This document shows, one piece after another, positions 1 to 13,600 of a stretch of DNA of 64,000 nucleotides (positions are counted from its first letter, which is position 1; each line of letters opens with the position of its first letter). Origin of the DNA: Antedon mediterranea (Eukaryota; Echinodermata; Crinoidea; Comatulida; Antedonidae); the NCBI RefSeq assembly GCF_964355755.1, contig NC_092679.1:22938432-23002431 (forward strand), read 5' to 3'. The position numbers and the translations under genes are program-made. Under the pieces are notes generated by a model. That model saw only the letters and a program-made list of their open reading frames with translations. It had not been told where the DNA came from and ran no database searches.

Positions 1-1579
1 TATCTAATTAATTAGCATTTTGCACATTTTTTACAATAACATAACATGGTTTTCCTGTAATTTTATATAGCGTTTTTATACAGCATGTTTTAAACCACTG
101 TGAATTTTTCTTAAACATAATTTTCACTTGTACTTGACAGAATAAAGAATATTTACAACAAATACAATCAAGAAACTTTTATACTTTTTTAAGCCAACAG
201 ACATAACTGAGTGGCCGTTTTCTCCAATCACACTTTTTCTCTAAGTAAACCCCACTTAAGGAACATCTAAGTATTTATTAATTGACTTAAGTGAAATACT
301 TAATATTAAAGAAAAATATACCACTTTAATTTGACTGGTTAATGTGATCACTGTGGTTGTATACACTGTTCACACTTTGGCTAAGGAAAACAAACAATTT
401 ATAAATTCTTCATCCTTAAGTAGATACTGACTTAAGTGAAATATTTAGTATTTACAGGACCAGTGATTGATGAATACAATCACTGGTTCTTAGTATTATT
501 AATCTGAGTTCCAAGCCAAACATTAACCAGATTTTATTACATTTTTAGTTAAGTAGCTAATTATTTTTAGTTAAGAATGACTGTAAAGTTTCTACTGTTT
601 TTCAAACATAACTCTTCCTTTTTTCATATTGTTAAATAATTAAATAAATTTAATAAAAATATAATTATAAAAGTTTCTAACAATTAAAATTTGGCACGCA
701 AACAAATGATCTGTTAGAACCTCTCAAAATAATAGTACATGGTTAATAAATATAAATATATAAAGTATGTACTACTACTCATATCACATACAAAGCTTTT
801 ACGGTTTCATTATACTTTCATTCAATCTTACTATAGTAGGCTTACCTATTTTTAATTCAGGGTCAAGAAAGACAATTAAAAATAGAAAGACATTAACAAC
901 CAAAAAAATGAAATTGCTGGATTACAATATACTGTAATGGTATTTCCTCTTGTCAAGAGTCCGAGTATTAACTAATTATTTGAAAGAAAGACAATTGAGA
1001 AAGAAGTTATTCACGAAAGACAAGATTTGATAAAAGAAAGACATGATAAAAAAAGAAAAAATGGTGTAAACACAACAACGCGTCACCCGAATTTAATAGT
1101 GTTGCCTGTAAAAGTAAAATATATTAAACCCTTTTTTCGTTTCACAGCAAAAATTAAAAAGAGAACTCCGAACGGAGGAGTCCTATTGTAACTTTAAATT
1201 GTGACCTACTCAGTACAACAATAGACCCTGTATTTTGAAATAAATTTAAAAAAAAAAAACTATTTTCGTTTCTTTTACAGTACTTCATCATGTTATAAAA
1301 TATAATACAAATATGTGACAATCGTATTAAAATATATTGAAACTTGTACAATGTTTTGTTCGTATAGGCTACAGTTTTGAATATGTTGACAACTGGACGA
1401 GAGTAAAAAAAATGTAGCTTAACTTTCTTAGCTTTGTATAATTATAATAAAAAAAAGCACCATATGTTTCAAATCAATATCTTAATATTTACATGGTTGC
1501 ATTGAAAAATGATTAATTCACAGAAAAAACATACACACGTTTCGGAAGTTGGGTTGTTTTATAGGATTCGTACTCAGAA
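1..1579. other. AT-rich sequence downstream of the EGF/SEA gene
   Basis: About 70% A+T with scattered homopolymers. It would contain the 3' untranslated region of the minus-strand EGF/SEA gene, but no strong polyadenylation signal stands out. No coding exon, RNA gene or clear element was recognised. Confidence 0.5.
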
Positions 1580-1660
1580 TCATAGATCGGCAGGATCATA
1601 AGTTTCAATCCATGACCACATAAGCTGTCTTTCCAAACATGTGCAACATTGCAGTGATGC
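1580..1660 (-). CDS. EGF/SEA gene exon 14 (tentative terminal exon)
   Basis: After a T-rich/TAG acceptor, phase 0 gives 26 residues ([20 protein letters not shown], then YDPADL) and a TGA at 1580. In another phase the same exon reads [17 protein letters not shown] and stops earlier, which looks as protein-like. Since exon 13 has only a phase-0 donor, the first reading is preferred. Another exon could lie between 1660 and 2450, so the C-terminus is uncertain. Confidence 0.4.
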   Translation of the reverse strand, partial: ASLQCCTCLERQLMWSWIETYDPADL

Positions 1661-4600
1661 CTACGAAAAAAATCCATTCTCTAAATTATGACTAATTTCT
1701 GTGAACAAACATAACACAATGACTAACACCTTAACACCTCATTTACTGTACAACCAATCTACAGTATATAAAACAATTTACCAGTAATGGTAACATTAAC
1801 AAATATGTATTTATTTCAGTTGTCATGACGCTGTCCCTTTAATGTTAAAGTTGTCCTGAGGTTATCAACATGTTCATTTTGCCACAGTTAAAGGGACTGT
1901 CACATATTTTTAATATCAAATACATCAAAATTCTGAATATGCAGCAGACATCACATGTGTTTTTAAATCACATGATTTTACCATCAAAATTATTCTGATT
2001 GCCAATTGGAGGATCTTCTCAGGATGTTTCTATTCCCATTGGATGTCTGGAAATCTACATTCGGCGGGCTCATAAAAACATGGATAAAAACATACAAGAC
2101 GATGAATTTAACAAGTCTTGTTGTTTTATCTGTTTTTGTTTTCTTTAAATATAAGTTCTTTAAAAGTTTTTATTTGTCCAACTACTGATGTAAATGAAAA
2201 TCTTCAACAGAATCTGCATCATTTTTCGCTTCTTTATATAAGTTGTTATGATAATTTACTTTTTTTGGAGACTGAAAAACAAAACCAAAATTATAATTAA
2301 CACAACGTCCTACTTTTCTTTATCACTGTATAGTATAATTATCAACAAGATATTTTGGGAGTTTGTTCTGGTTGTCTTCAGTCTTTCGTTGGTATAAAAA
2401 CAATGGGGAACAGGAATATGAACATTCAATACAAGAACTTAAGACTTACTGCTGTTTGTGTGTTATTTGGAGTTGGGGCTTCTGGTTCAAAAACACCTAA
2501 ATTTGTTGATTCTGACCTCTGTCGATGCACCTAGAAAAAAAAAAGGTCAATTCTTAAGTTTTGATTGATATATTATTACGTAATCAAAGAAACATATTGA
2601 AGTTCCAAATAAATACAGTCAACTCTCTTATACGGGATGCCCTGAAAAATGGAAAACTCTACTAAACCCACATTTTTCTTGAGGTCCTAAAATGTTTTTA
2701 AACACATTTGGAACACCAGAAATTATGGAAGAGCCAACCCAAGGACGATTTGCATACTATTAAAGTCTAACACTGATCAAAATACATCTACTGTATTTAT
2801 AGAAAATATTTTCAAAACAAATTGATATTAATTAACTTACTAATATTACAACTGAACCAATGAAGACAGCAAAGACTAATGACACACCAACAACGATAGA
2901 CACAATGATTACAGTTTCCATGGTGATATAACTACTGCTTGGTTCTGCTGTACTTTCTGTATTATTGGAAGCCTTGGTTACCTTGGCACTATTTTCAACA
3001 ATATTCATTATAATTCCATCAAACATGAAAGAATAACTTGAAGACTCAAACTGTAATGAGAAAATATGATTATTTATGTTTGATTTTGTCTGAACAGTCT
3101 TTTAATAAAAATTGCAAATTAACTTAATTAAAAGGGGATCTGTCTACTATTCTATATTGTATGGAGCAAATAAAAATACATTGACGGACAAAACAGATTT
3201 TCATAAAATTTATAATAATTAACAAAATATGACAACATTTATACTGTAAGTCTTGAGAAGTTAAACCCCACCACCCCAAAACGTATTGCATGCTTGCTTA
3301 CCTGTGACATCATAGTGTCCGCAACATCCTCAATATTCAAAGATGAGTGAGCATCAGACACCAAGCTAAACTCTACCTGAATATTACCCTTAGAATCAGA
3401 AATCTAAAAAGATAAAATTATGAATATAAAATTATGAATAAATAAAATTAATGAAAACCAGTTATAGTAATTGATCAAATGTTCACCTCAGATTGGGCTG
3501 ATATATTATTGTTTTCAACAATTTAATTCAATTCAATTTGTAATTCAATTTCAATTTATTTTCCACATACTACTACAACCTAGTACATGGAGGATGAATA
3601 TTTTAAGATCTGTGCGAAGCATAGATCTTTAAGCTTACAAGCAACCTTAGACAATAATAATATTTACTTATATGTAAGCAGCACACCACACTCGTGTAAT
3701 AGTAGGGAGATAATAATTACGCACAAGGACAGAAATATAATAAAATATAATTGACCGATATTTGCTGTATTTACTCTCGAAAAACATGACAATAACATTA
3801 AAATTTGAGTTTAAATTCATCAAAATTATATAATGTCTTAATGCTTGCCTATTGATTAATGTTCTGTTTACCTCCCTCCCAAAGTTGAAAATAATGTGTT
3901 CTATTATTAGGCATAATAGTTGATACAATGTGCGACTTACTATAAAATTTGTTATCATTGATTCTGCTATTGAAAACACAGTGGATAGATCTTCCGTTAA
4001 GGACCTTGAAAAAGAGAACAAACATTATTTAATGAAACATTTTGTGTAAATAATTATACCATGTAAATGTATACCTCCATTATCATAGGCAGTACTACTC
4101 AGGCAAGTCTCTTCCTGGTGCATTACAATAATCCAACACTGCCCTCTGCGATACATTTTGGTTTATAAATTAAAAATGACAAAATTAGATATTGTTTACA
4201 AATACTTTTAATTATGGTAGAACCCTTATTCAATGGATACCTCTATTAAGGGGACACTTTCTTATAAAATGAACAAGGGGAAATGTATGTTTCACACTAC
4301 ACCCAACCTCTAAACAAAGGAAACTGTCGCGTCCTAAATGTGTCATTTTCATAGGATACAGACGTATTTTATTCAAATATTGTAAATTGTATAAAAGAAT
4401 TTACCTTTCAAATTCAGGAACTCTATTTTCTATCAATGTAAACCTTTGGTTGAAGTTAAATCCAATGTGAATTTGTCTGTAAAATAAAGTAAAGTAGATT
4501 AGATTTGTAAACATTTTGTTTAATTTCATACGCATCAAATAGCAAGTGCAAACTCATTAATTACAGGATGGATAAACTAATTAAAATGTATCTTGCTTAT

Positions 4601-7600
4601 AAACTAAATCTCATTTGAGGATTAGGGAGTGGAGCTGAAAGAGTAGTGAGTTACAACCCTGGGATTGAAATTAACCAAAATGCTACAGCTCCATATACTG
4701 TAGATAGTTTCATTTCTTGGTCAGTTGTGAACTATCACTATTTCAATTGACTATTTTTGTTTTTGAAACATCCATAGGTACATACCCGCAATATTTTTTT
4801 GTGCAAAGCCAAAGACCATTTCTACACCAACTGAAAGGTAAAAATATTAAATAATAGCATTAGGCCTGTGGACTATATAAAACAAGGCCAACAGCCATTA
4901 AGTCGCGTGCTACAATGCATAGTGATACCGGACCGACAGACAGACCGACAGACCGACAGACAGAGAGACCGACCGACCGACATAGTGAACTATACTGACC
5001 GAAATTACTGAACATGTTTAAAAATGTTGAAATGTTTAAAAACATTTATTTTTTTTTAATTTACACGTGCGTAGCCTGTCACTTTCGACGTGCTCGTATA
5101 ACGTAATTTCGAGTTGAAAAGTAAGTCAAAAAACGGAAATCGGGCAAAAAGAGTGCACAATAACATTTAACGCGCAGTGCACGCGCAAAAATAAGCGCAC
5201 TCATGGCAATTTTGTAAACGCTTAAAATTGTCTGAAATGTACTCTTATTTCATCGAAAATAAATTTTGAAAATGTTAAGTACGTAATTGTATTGCCATAT
5301 GATGATTTATGCCCTGAAATTTATGAGTACCAAATTTTATTTAATTGTGATTCATGGTTGTGAAGATATGATTACAAACGTGATTTCGTTAAATCGTGCG
5401 TAGACCGCGTAATTTTTTATTGCGCACCGTGAAAACATAACCACATTGATTCCTGGCCATAAGGAATATACTGTGAAAAATTGACCTAGCTAGATTAAAC
5501 TGATATCAAGATAAGGTCAGAAAGCGATAAAACGCATAGTGATACCGGACCGACAGACAGACAGACAGACCGACAGACAGACAGACCGACCGACCGGCAT
5601 AGTGAACTATAGAGTCGCTTCAACGCGACTAAAAACATTAGTGTACAAACTTAAATACTGTATTTATTCGAATAAACTTCAGTTTTGAATAAACACCCAT
5701 TAATTATTATTATTCAAATAAATGTACGGTAGGGAAGGCCAGGCTGCCAAAACAGAGAAGTTAATAAGTTGCACTATCCCTCCAATGTATTTTTGTTTTT
5801 ATAAAATGAATGATGCTATATTTCTTTTGTTATTCTATAAATGTTTAACTCATGAATATTCAGTTTTCCATAATTTAATTAGTTTTCTCAAATTAAATAG
5901 GTTTGTCATACCAATAATTGCAATCATTGATTCTCACTTCTTCTGTTGAGTAGGTTTCACCGTTGAAGATGCACTGAACTGTGAAATATTACATATAGAT
6001 AAAAAAAGCTGTCACGCACGAAAATCAATTGTAACCTAGCAACATTATACAATGATCAAACTCAACATCATTTTTCTCACAATAAATTGATTAAAATTAA
6101 AAAAATATGTTTTATTAGTGTAGAACAATATTAGTTGTAATAATTTGAATATTTTCTAAGAGACAAACATTTTTACATCCCTTTTGTGGGACACCACTAT
6201 TGAGGGGCCACCTCTATTAAGGGGACACCTCTATAAACAACTGTATTGGGTCTTGAAAGGGCCTGCAGGCCTAATATAAAGCCTGATTAACTGTTCTAAA
6301 TTCAGATTCTTTTCTGGTAATAGACATTCTGGGAAAGTACAAAGGTTATATTAAAAGAGGTTTACACATTTTAGAGTTGATATATAACAGTTAAATATAA
6401 TATAAACAGTAATCACTAAAGTTGACTTGGTCCTATACTGTCATATAGACAGACAATTGTATCGAGGGAAAGGGGCGTATGTTGAAATTCTTTTGGGCAT
6501 AAAGTTGCTGATAACTGTGCATTATAGATGACCATTATTTTCATTAGTGCATAGCAGGAGAACCAAGTTTATTGCATCCATAAAATTATCATATCAAAAG
6601 AAATGTTACAATGAGATTAACATTATGTTTCACATTTGGTACACAACTACTATTTTATCTACTATACCAGGCTTGGAATGCATTTTGTGTTTTCCATAGG
6701 CCATCGCGCTAGGCTAGATTATACCAGCCCATATTATGTCTGAGTATATTGCTAAACCTATCTACTAAATTACTGTTTTCAGTACAGCTAACTTCCAGAC
6801 GATCAAATTCAGTCAACATCCACAAAGGATAAGACAAAAAAGACAGAAACTAACAAATATTTATAACCAACCGAAAACAAAATATATGCAAGCTCTGTAA
6901 CCATTGGTCTAGCATCAAATTAAGCACGAACTAATGCTATTTTATGCCTGTACTCTATTAAAACACTAGTACTGCAATAATTGTTATATAATTGGTGTTA
7001 TTTTAGCTAATACATGGTAATACTAACTATTCATGACATAGTCTAAAATCATCAAAAACGTCTCTTATTAACCATTGTACAACAATATACATACTGATAG
7101 TCTGACGACCTTGGGAAAATTAGTACTAATTGTTTCCTCTATCATAAGGCATAAACTGGGCTATTAATAAATTTTACAAAAAAACATATGCTCTTTTTGC
7201 AGATGCTAATAAATCAAAAATCTTCAGGGACTTGTCCAAAAAGCATGGATGGAAGATTGTCAGCGTGGTAGCCGACGAGAATCTCTGTTTAAAGGTCACT
7301 GAATGATCGCCCGGCACAATAACCGTATTACATTTTAGTTATCGTCGGTTTTAATATGATACATCTGTCATAATGCTGTACATTATGATGGATTATTGTA
7401 GAAAAATTGTAGGGTTGTAGAATTGGTTCATTGTTCGAAAATTAAGTCACGTAAGCGTAAACCAAGTTGTAAATCAAAAAGGATTCAAGTGAAAAATTAA
7501 TTAATTGTATATTGCACTAAAAAAGATTAGAATTTATATTTCATTAAATATATATTTATAAAATAGTACATATTGTGGAAAAAAAATGTTAACAGAATAT

Positions 7601-10600
7601 TAGTGTATGAATGGGTTTAAAAGATTTCCCCAAAAGGGTAATTTAACATTTATTTAGGGCAGCTACCTAATAAATGGAAGTGTTGCATTGAACGATAACC
7701 CATACAGTAGGAAACAACAAAAAATGATTGAAATTTATATTTATACTGGGTAACCTCTTCAGTCAAAGACTGGTCTCCCAGAGGGCCCAGTTGGTGATCA
7801 GTGGCTGTGATGTACTAATACACCAGGGTAACCCCCTACTCTTCTCGAAAGATGTACTAGGTTCTTTAAAGTGCACACGAGCTAGTTGTGTACACTGGAC
7901 CTACGGTTTATAGCCCTTATCCGAGAAGACTATGGTTCAGTATGAGAAGTAGGCCTACAAAATGTAATTAATTAAATTAAAAAATTAATTGGTGATGGTA
8001 AACGTTAAGAACTATCGTTTTACCTTCAAGAACTGTTTGACATATTCTGCCAGTATATCCTAACTGGCATTCACATGTGTAACCATTGATATCTGTGGAA
8101 GACGTCTGGCATGTGCCGTCGTTTAAACACGGATTGCTGCCACAACCTGATAGGAAAAAAATCAACATAAATTTATTATATGCAGAAATTTAAATTAAGA
8201 AATGTATGATTTTCATTGACCCTTTAAAGCTCTATCTACACTATCAAACTATGTAACAAACAAAAATGTGATGTGCCCATATTTGGACATGATGACATCA
8301 TATCACTACCATATTCGGACACATTACACTTTTTCTGTCAAACTAATTTGATCTGATTACATGACTGTAGTGGGTCTATTGCATTGCAATCAGTATCTTT
8401 TTAATTAAAAAACAGCTATCATTCTGGCACAGTTCAAATAAATATTCATAAAATATCCTTCAAAAAAATATACAGTTTCTATTAAAGTATTATTTACCCA
8501 AAAGAAAAAGTTCCATTAATCTAACGATTATTATTTGTATTTTAGAAAAGAAAAACATTGTTTAAAAAAAAACCTTTAATGATAAAAGGAAGTCGATAGT
8601 CATTAAATAAGTGCGATAATAATAACATTTTGTCGCATTTAATGTCCAGTGCGATGAAACAAGCACATATCATTGGCCGGCGGACTAACCGTCCCATTAA
8701 ACATCTATTATACTTAACTTTAAGGCAATTGGTGTCGAACCTGTCTTTTCGCAGGCGACGTTCTTTGGCTAAATTTGCATAATGATGTTGTCACTTCATA
8801 CTGTAACTAGTTCAGTATATATGTAATCATTTTGTCATGTATAAGCGGAAACAGACATATTTAGCGTGTTAATGGTTGTAATTATGTTAAAGATGTATTG
8901 TCTCTAACAAATACCCAATTTATAAGATGCCTACACTATATTACGCTAAAAATGTATGTTAGTATCATCTACGGTATGGAACTTTTTTGATTTCTTCATC
9001 ATTAGTCGATTAATGGTTGTTGGAAAATGCAAGTTTACCAAACCTAGTACAATTTCATTTTTATTTTAATAGTGAAATGTGAAATTACCAAACAGTCAAA
9101 ACTGTAAAAAACCTATCATCATGTAGTGTTGATAATGTAATTCACATGCTAATACACACATTTTTAAAGTTCTTAGTTTAAAATTGGCTGAACAACCACA
9201 ATGTAAATCAATTATGAGGATTTTTACCTGGATTTAGTTGTCAACATTTGAGATATTACCTAACAAAAAATACATGTATTTTCAAGGCAAGAATGTTTCT
9301 AGTTCTTAGTTTAACACAGCATGCATTTGGTCATTTTCTGCTTGTTACATACATTTAACATGATCAATAAATTAATTGAAAATGACAAATGATTTTCGTG
9401 TTTGTTTCTACTGCTGCTACAGCATGTTTTTACATTCATACAGACACAATTTCATTCTTCATTGAATTTTTGTCTTTGAAGAAAAATAATGAAAATGTAT
9501 GACTATCAAAATGTTTTTGATTTAATTTATAGTGTTATGCTGCATATGATTTGTTTTTTCAATCTTTCTATTTTAGTTTGACTTTTTTGTATACTATATA
9601 GGCCTATGAGTTATACTAATTTTCATTCCACTTTATTTTTTAGCAGTGTTGTAACATTTTTTTATTTTATTAATCTCTTAAATGAACTTATTTAAATAAA
9701 GTTTTATTTATCGTATTTTTCAATGTAACATAAATGAATAATCATGCGTCTATGTTATTTAAAACTAAAACATAAAGAATTAATTGGGTATAAGTAATTT
9801 GGGGTAAAGCAATTAATTGGGGATATAAATCAACTGGTGGGGATAATGCAATTAGCCACTTTAAACATTAAATTGAAACTTGATATACACAAAAGCGGAC
9901 AAAGTGCAAAGTTGGTAACAATACTATGCCTCAATGTCAAACAAAGTTCAGAAGAACTTACTGGAAATAATGTGAAAGAAATTTCGTCAAAAAAAAAGTC
10001 TTTCTATAAAAGAAAAGATTTTTATTTATTTTCTTTTTTTGCACTATAAATAATTAATTCACTGTAGAATCTTATAGGATGAGGGAAAAGCTGAAGTCTG
10101 CTCTTTTTTTTTAAGGTGATCAAAAACTGGAGAAAAAATTATCTAGATAAGGCTTTTTTGGGGGAAAGACCAAATTTCCAATTCTTCACTGATCTTGGTC
10201 AATCACTCGTAAACTCACATAAATTATGAATCACCAAAAAGAGGAATAAGCATTGCTAAACATTGCAATTTCTTTCCAAAACCATTGACAAATACATTTG
10301 TAACGAAGACAGAGACGTTAAGCCATGCATGACAAAATAGTTGACAAGGGTAAACACTATAAAATTACCACTACCTAAGGGCATGGAAATTAGTCTACAA
10401 GTTTATTTAACACTAATTAATTACTTCCGTTAGAACTATAAGCATTTGATTGTAAAATATGGAGGGAAGGGGTGAATGTAGGATGCTTGAGTCGGGAAGA
10501 CAAGCTCTGCCCACACTACCAAACTTTATGTGAAAAAAATGTGTGATGCGCCCAAATATGGTAGTGATATGCTTAAATATGGTAGTGATATGACATCATC

Positions 10601-13600
10601 ATGTCCATATATGGGCACATCACATTTTTTTGTCACAAAAAGTTTGATAGTGTAGACAAAGCTTTACAAAGGGTTGTACACAAAACAAGCTAGGAACACA
10701 TCAAGCAGGGAGTTGTCTAATAACAACTCCCTGCATCAAGCCTTATACATGCAGTAAACCAGCAAACAACAAGGTTTAACAATCATGGAAACACATGAAA
10801 CGTGGAAGCCAAGCAGTAAACCATGCACGAACACGACATCCCTACCTAGGAGCATAGAGCAGTCTGGTCCTGAAAAACCGGCTGGGCAGACGCAATTTAC
10901 TGTTGAAAGAACCTGATTCAGGTTCCGACACGAACCCCCATTTTTGCAGGGGTGTGTATTGCATGGTCCTACGAATGAAGATGCATTATTAAATGGTCCT
11001 CAAAATAAAAATAATACAGTATTTTTCTTCACTCAATTTATATGCCATGCTTAATTCTTTTATTCCCATCTGTCAGGTTATGCTTTAGCTGATTTAAAAA
11101 TTTTTTTTTCGATTTTTAAAACACACGTTTTGGCAAATCAGTCACGATGTCAGGAGAAGATTTAAAATAAAATCAGACCCTGATATTGTAACAATAGACA
11201 GATTACCAATATCAATAATTGCTAAGTGAGAGATGATGATACCACGTTTCTGAAGGAATGAGGTCAAACAAGTTCAGTTGTCCAACGACAGGCAACATTT
11301 GTTTCTTCACCTGTTTCCTGTACTTCTAGCCCCTTGTTTATGTAGTTAGTTCAATGTATTATCAACTATCTTTAACACATAAATTTGTATTCCATCTCAG
11401 CTGTTATTACTAAAGATGGTTTTTATTAAGTGGACACAAAAACTCTTGTTTTGTGGTACTTATACATTTGAAAACAATTATTTGGAATTAGAGGTTATAG
11501 CTGGGTTCTTATTTTTGATAATATCCACACTTTAACAAAATTCATTTCAGATTTGCTGTATACAAACTTGATATAGAACATTTTGACCAGGGAAATTTTG
11601 ATTTTGCGATGACTTGGGAGTTTTGACGTCATATGGGGCTACTATTCGCAAATGTTGAACATGGTTTGTCAAATTTGGTCAATTTTTGTCATACCAAATT
11701 TGGTCAATTTTTGTCATACCAAATTTGGTCAATTCTAAGTGGGCCTACAGGTGACTATCTTAAATTCTATTATTAAACTATTTTTGGTACATCGCACGGT
11801 TGTCTTAATTTTACATAGATGATGACTTGGACTAATGATGTAGTGCACTTCGTCCTAGGTCTTATGTCATTTCAAAGGCTACCTGCCAATGTTGTTAAGT
11901 GATAAATCGGTAGGGGCTATTCTCATAAGCCTTATAGCTAGTATTTATTATGTTTACCTTTTAAAACTTCGCAATGTTGACCTGTGAACCCTTGCTGACA
12001 AAAACATACGCTTTGAATTCCAATCTCCAAACACGTTCCTCCATTTTGACAGACATTTATTGCACATGCAGAATCTAAAATGTCAAAAAAGTATGTTTTG
12101 TTTGGGCAGATTATTTCAAAAAACTTGTTCGGTGTATTGATAAACTATTTTGTTCACCACCTTCATGAAAAGTTCTCTAATTAGTATGTATTAAATAACA
12201 ATGATATTTTAACAAACACTGGAGATAAATGGTATTTTATCCATATGTGCCAACTTTGAGGGTGAGGGGGGACTGGGGTCTGATTGAAAATATACAGAAA
12301 GAAATTAAGATATGATGAATATGCATTGTTTCTGTTTACAATTTTGTCATGATACAACTTTCGAAATTCAAATTTATGGCATTTATTTTCCATATAAAAA
12401 CTATTAGTGACCTTTGTATAATTTCATTACATTTTTACTTTTGAGTTCAAATCTGCACATGACCATGAGGCCAACTCTATATGCCTCTTAATCTAGTGGT
12501 GTGTTGTGAAAAAGAAGTCGCATTATAAGACGTGTTATCGCACCGTATCTTATTCGTGATTTCAATCTTCTCAACTTCTCACACGGGTGACTCATACGTT
12601 TACTGCAACAGCCAATGGTATACTTATATATTTTACCATACATTACCGTAGTTTAATATATAATCAATGATCGATTAAAACCATTAAAAAAAATAGCTCA
12701 CCTCCGATGTCGTATTCACAGATACTCCCAGTGAAACCATCTGCACACATGCAAAAATATCCAGATGCAATACGTACATCTAGTTCGCACGCGCCCTCGT
12801 TCTGGCAAGGGTTGCTGTGACACGCATCTGAAAAATGATTTAAAATGTCCTAATGTTGTTCAAGGATGACTAATTATTAAAACAATTGGGTTAATTAGCC
12901 GATCGCAAAAACCTGTTTTTATAAATAGATGGTTGTAGGCTGAGCCATCTGTTCACTATGTTGCAAGTTATTAATTCTCTCTGGCTATATATCTGACCTT
13001 TTAATTTTACTCTCGTTTTAAGTTGAATTACATAATTATTTTCTTATTTGTAACATTTAATGTAACATTTAATGTGACATAAATAGTACAACATATGTTA
13101 AACTTTTTTTCATTGAATTTTTAACAGAATTAGAGACTTTTGCATGCAGGCGAAAAAGAGAACCAAAATAGATGCTTGAAGCGAGTTGAACAAGTGACAG
13201 TTTGGATAATCCATTGCTTGTGATTGTTGCAGTTACATTGTTACAAATCTTACAAGTGAGAATCAAGCTTAAGCTGTCTACACTATCAAACAAGTTTGAC
13301 AAAAAAGTGTGATGTGTCCAAATATGTTAGTGGTATGCCCAAACATGGTAGTGATATGACATCATCATGTCCATATATTATGGGCACATCACATTTTTTT
13401 GTCACATAAAGTTTGATAGTGTAGACAGAGCTTAAAGGTAATTACCTGTTAAACAGTTTGAACCACTGTATCCTGGTGTACAGAAGCAAGTATAGTTGCC
13501 CACACCATTTACACATGTACCGCCATTTCTACACAAGTCTGCATTCGCTGCACATTCGTCCTTATCTATTTCACAATTTGTTCCCTTCCACTGCGGCAAA

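Noticed and set aside
2832-3026. Independent 64-codon membrane protein starting at an internal ATG
   Set aside because: It is the internal part of receptor exon 12, bounded by an acceptor at 3050 and a donor at 2841.
4860-5045. Short frame with a Ser/Val/Gly-rich repeat on the minus strand
   Set aside because: It is a translation of the GACC/GACA microsatellite.
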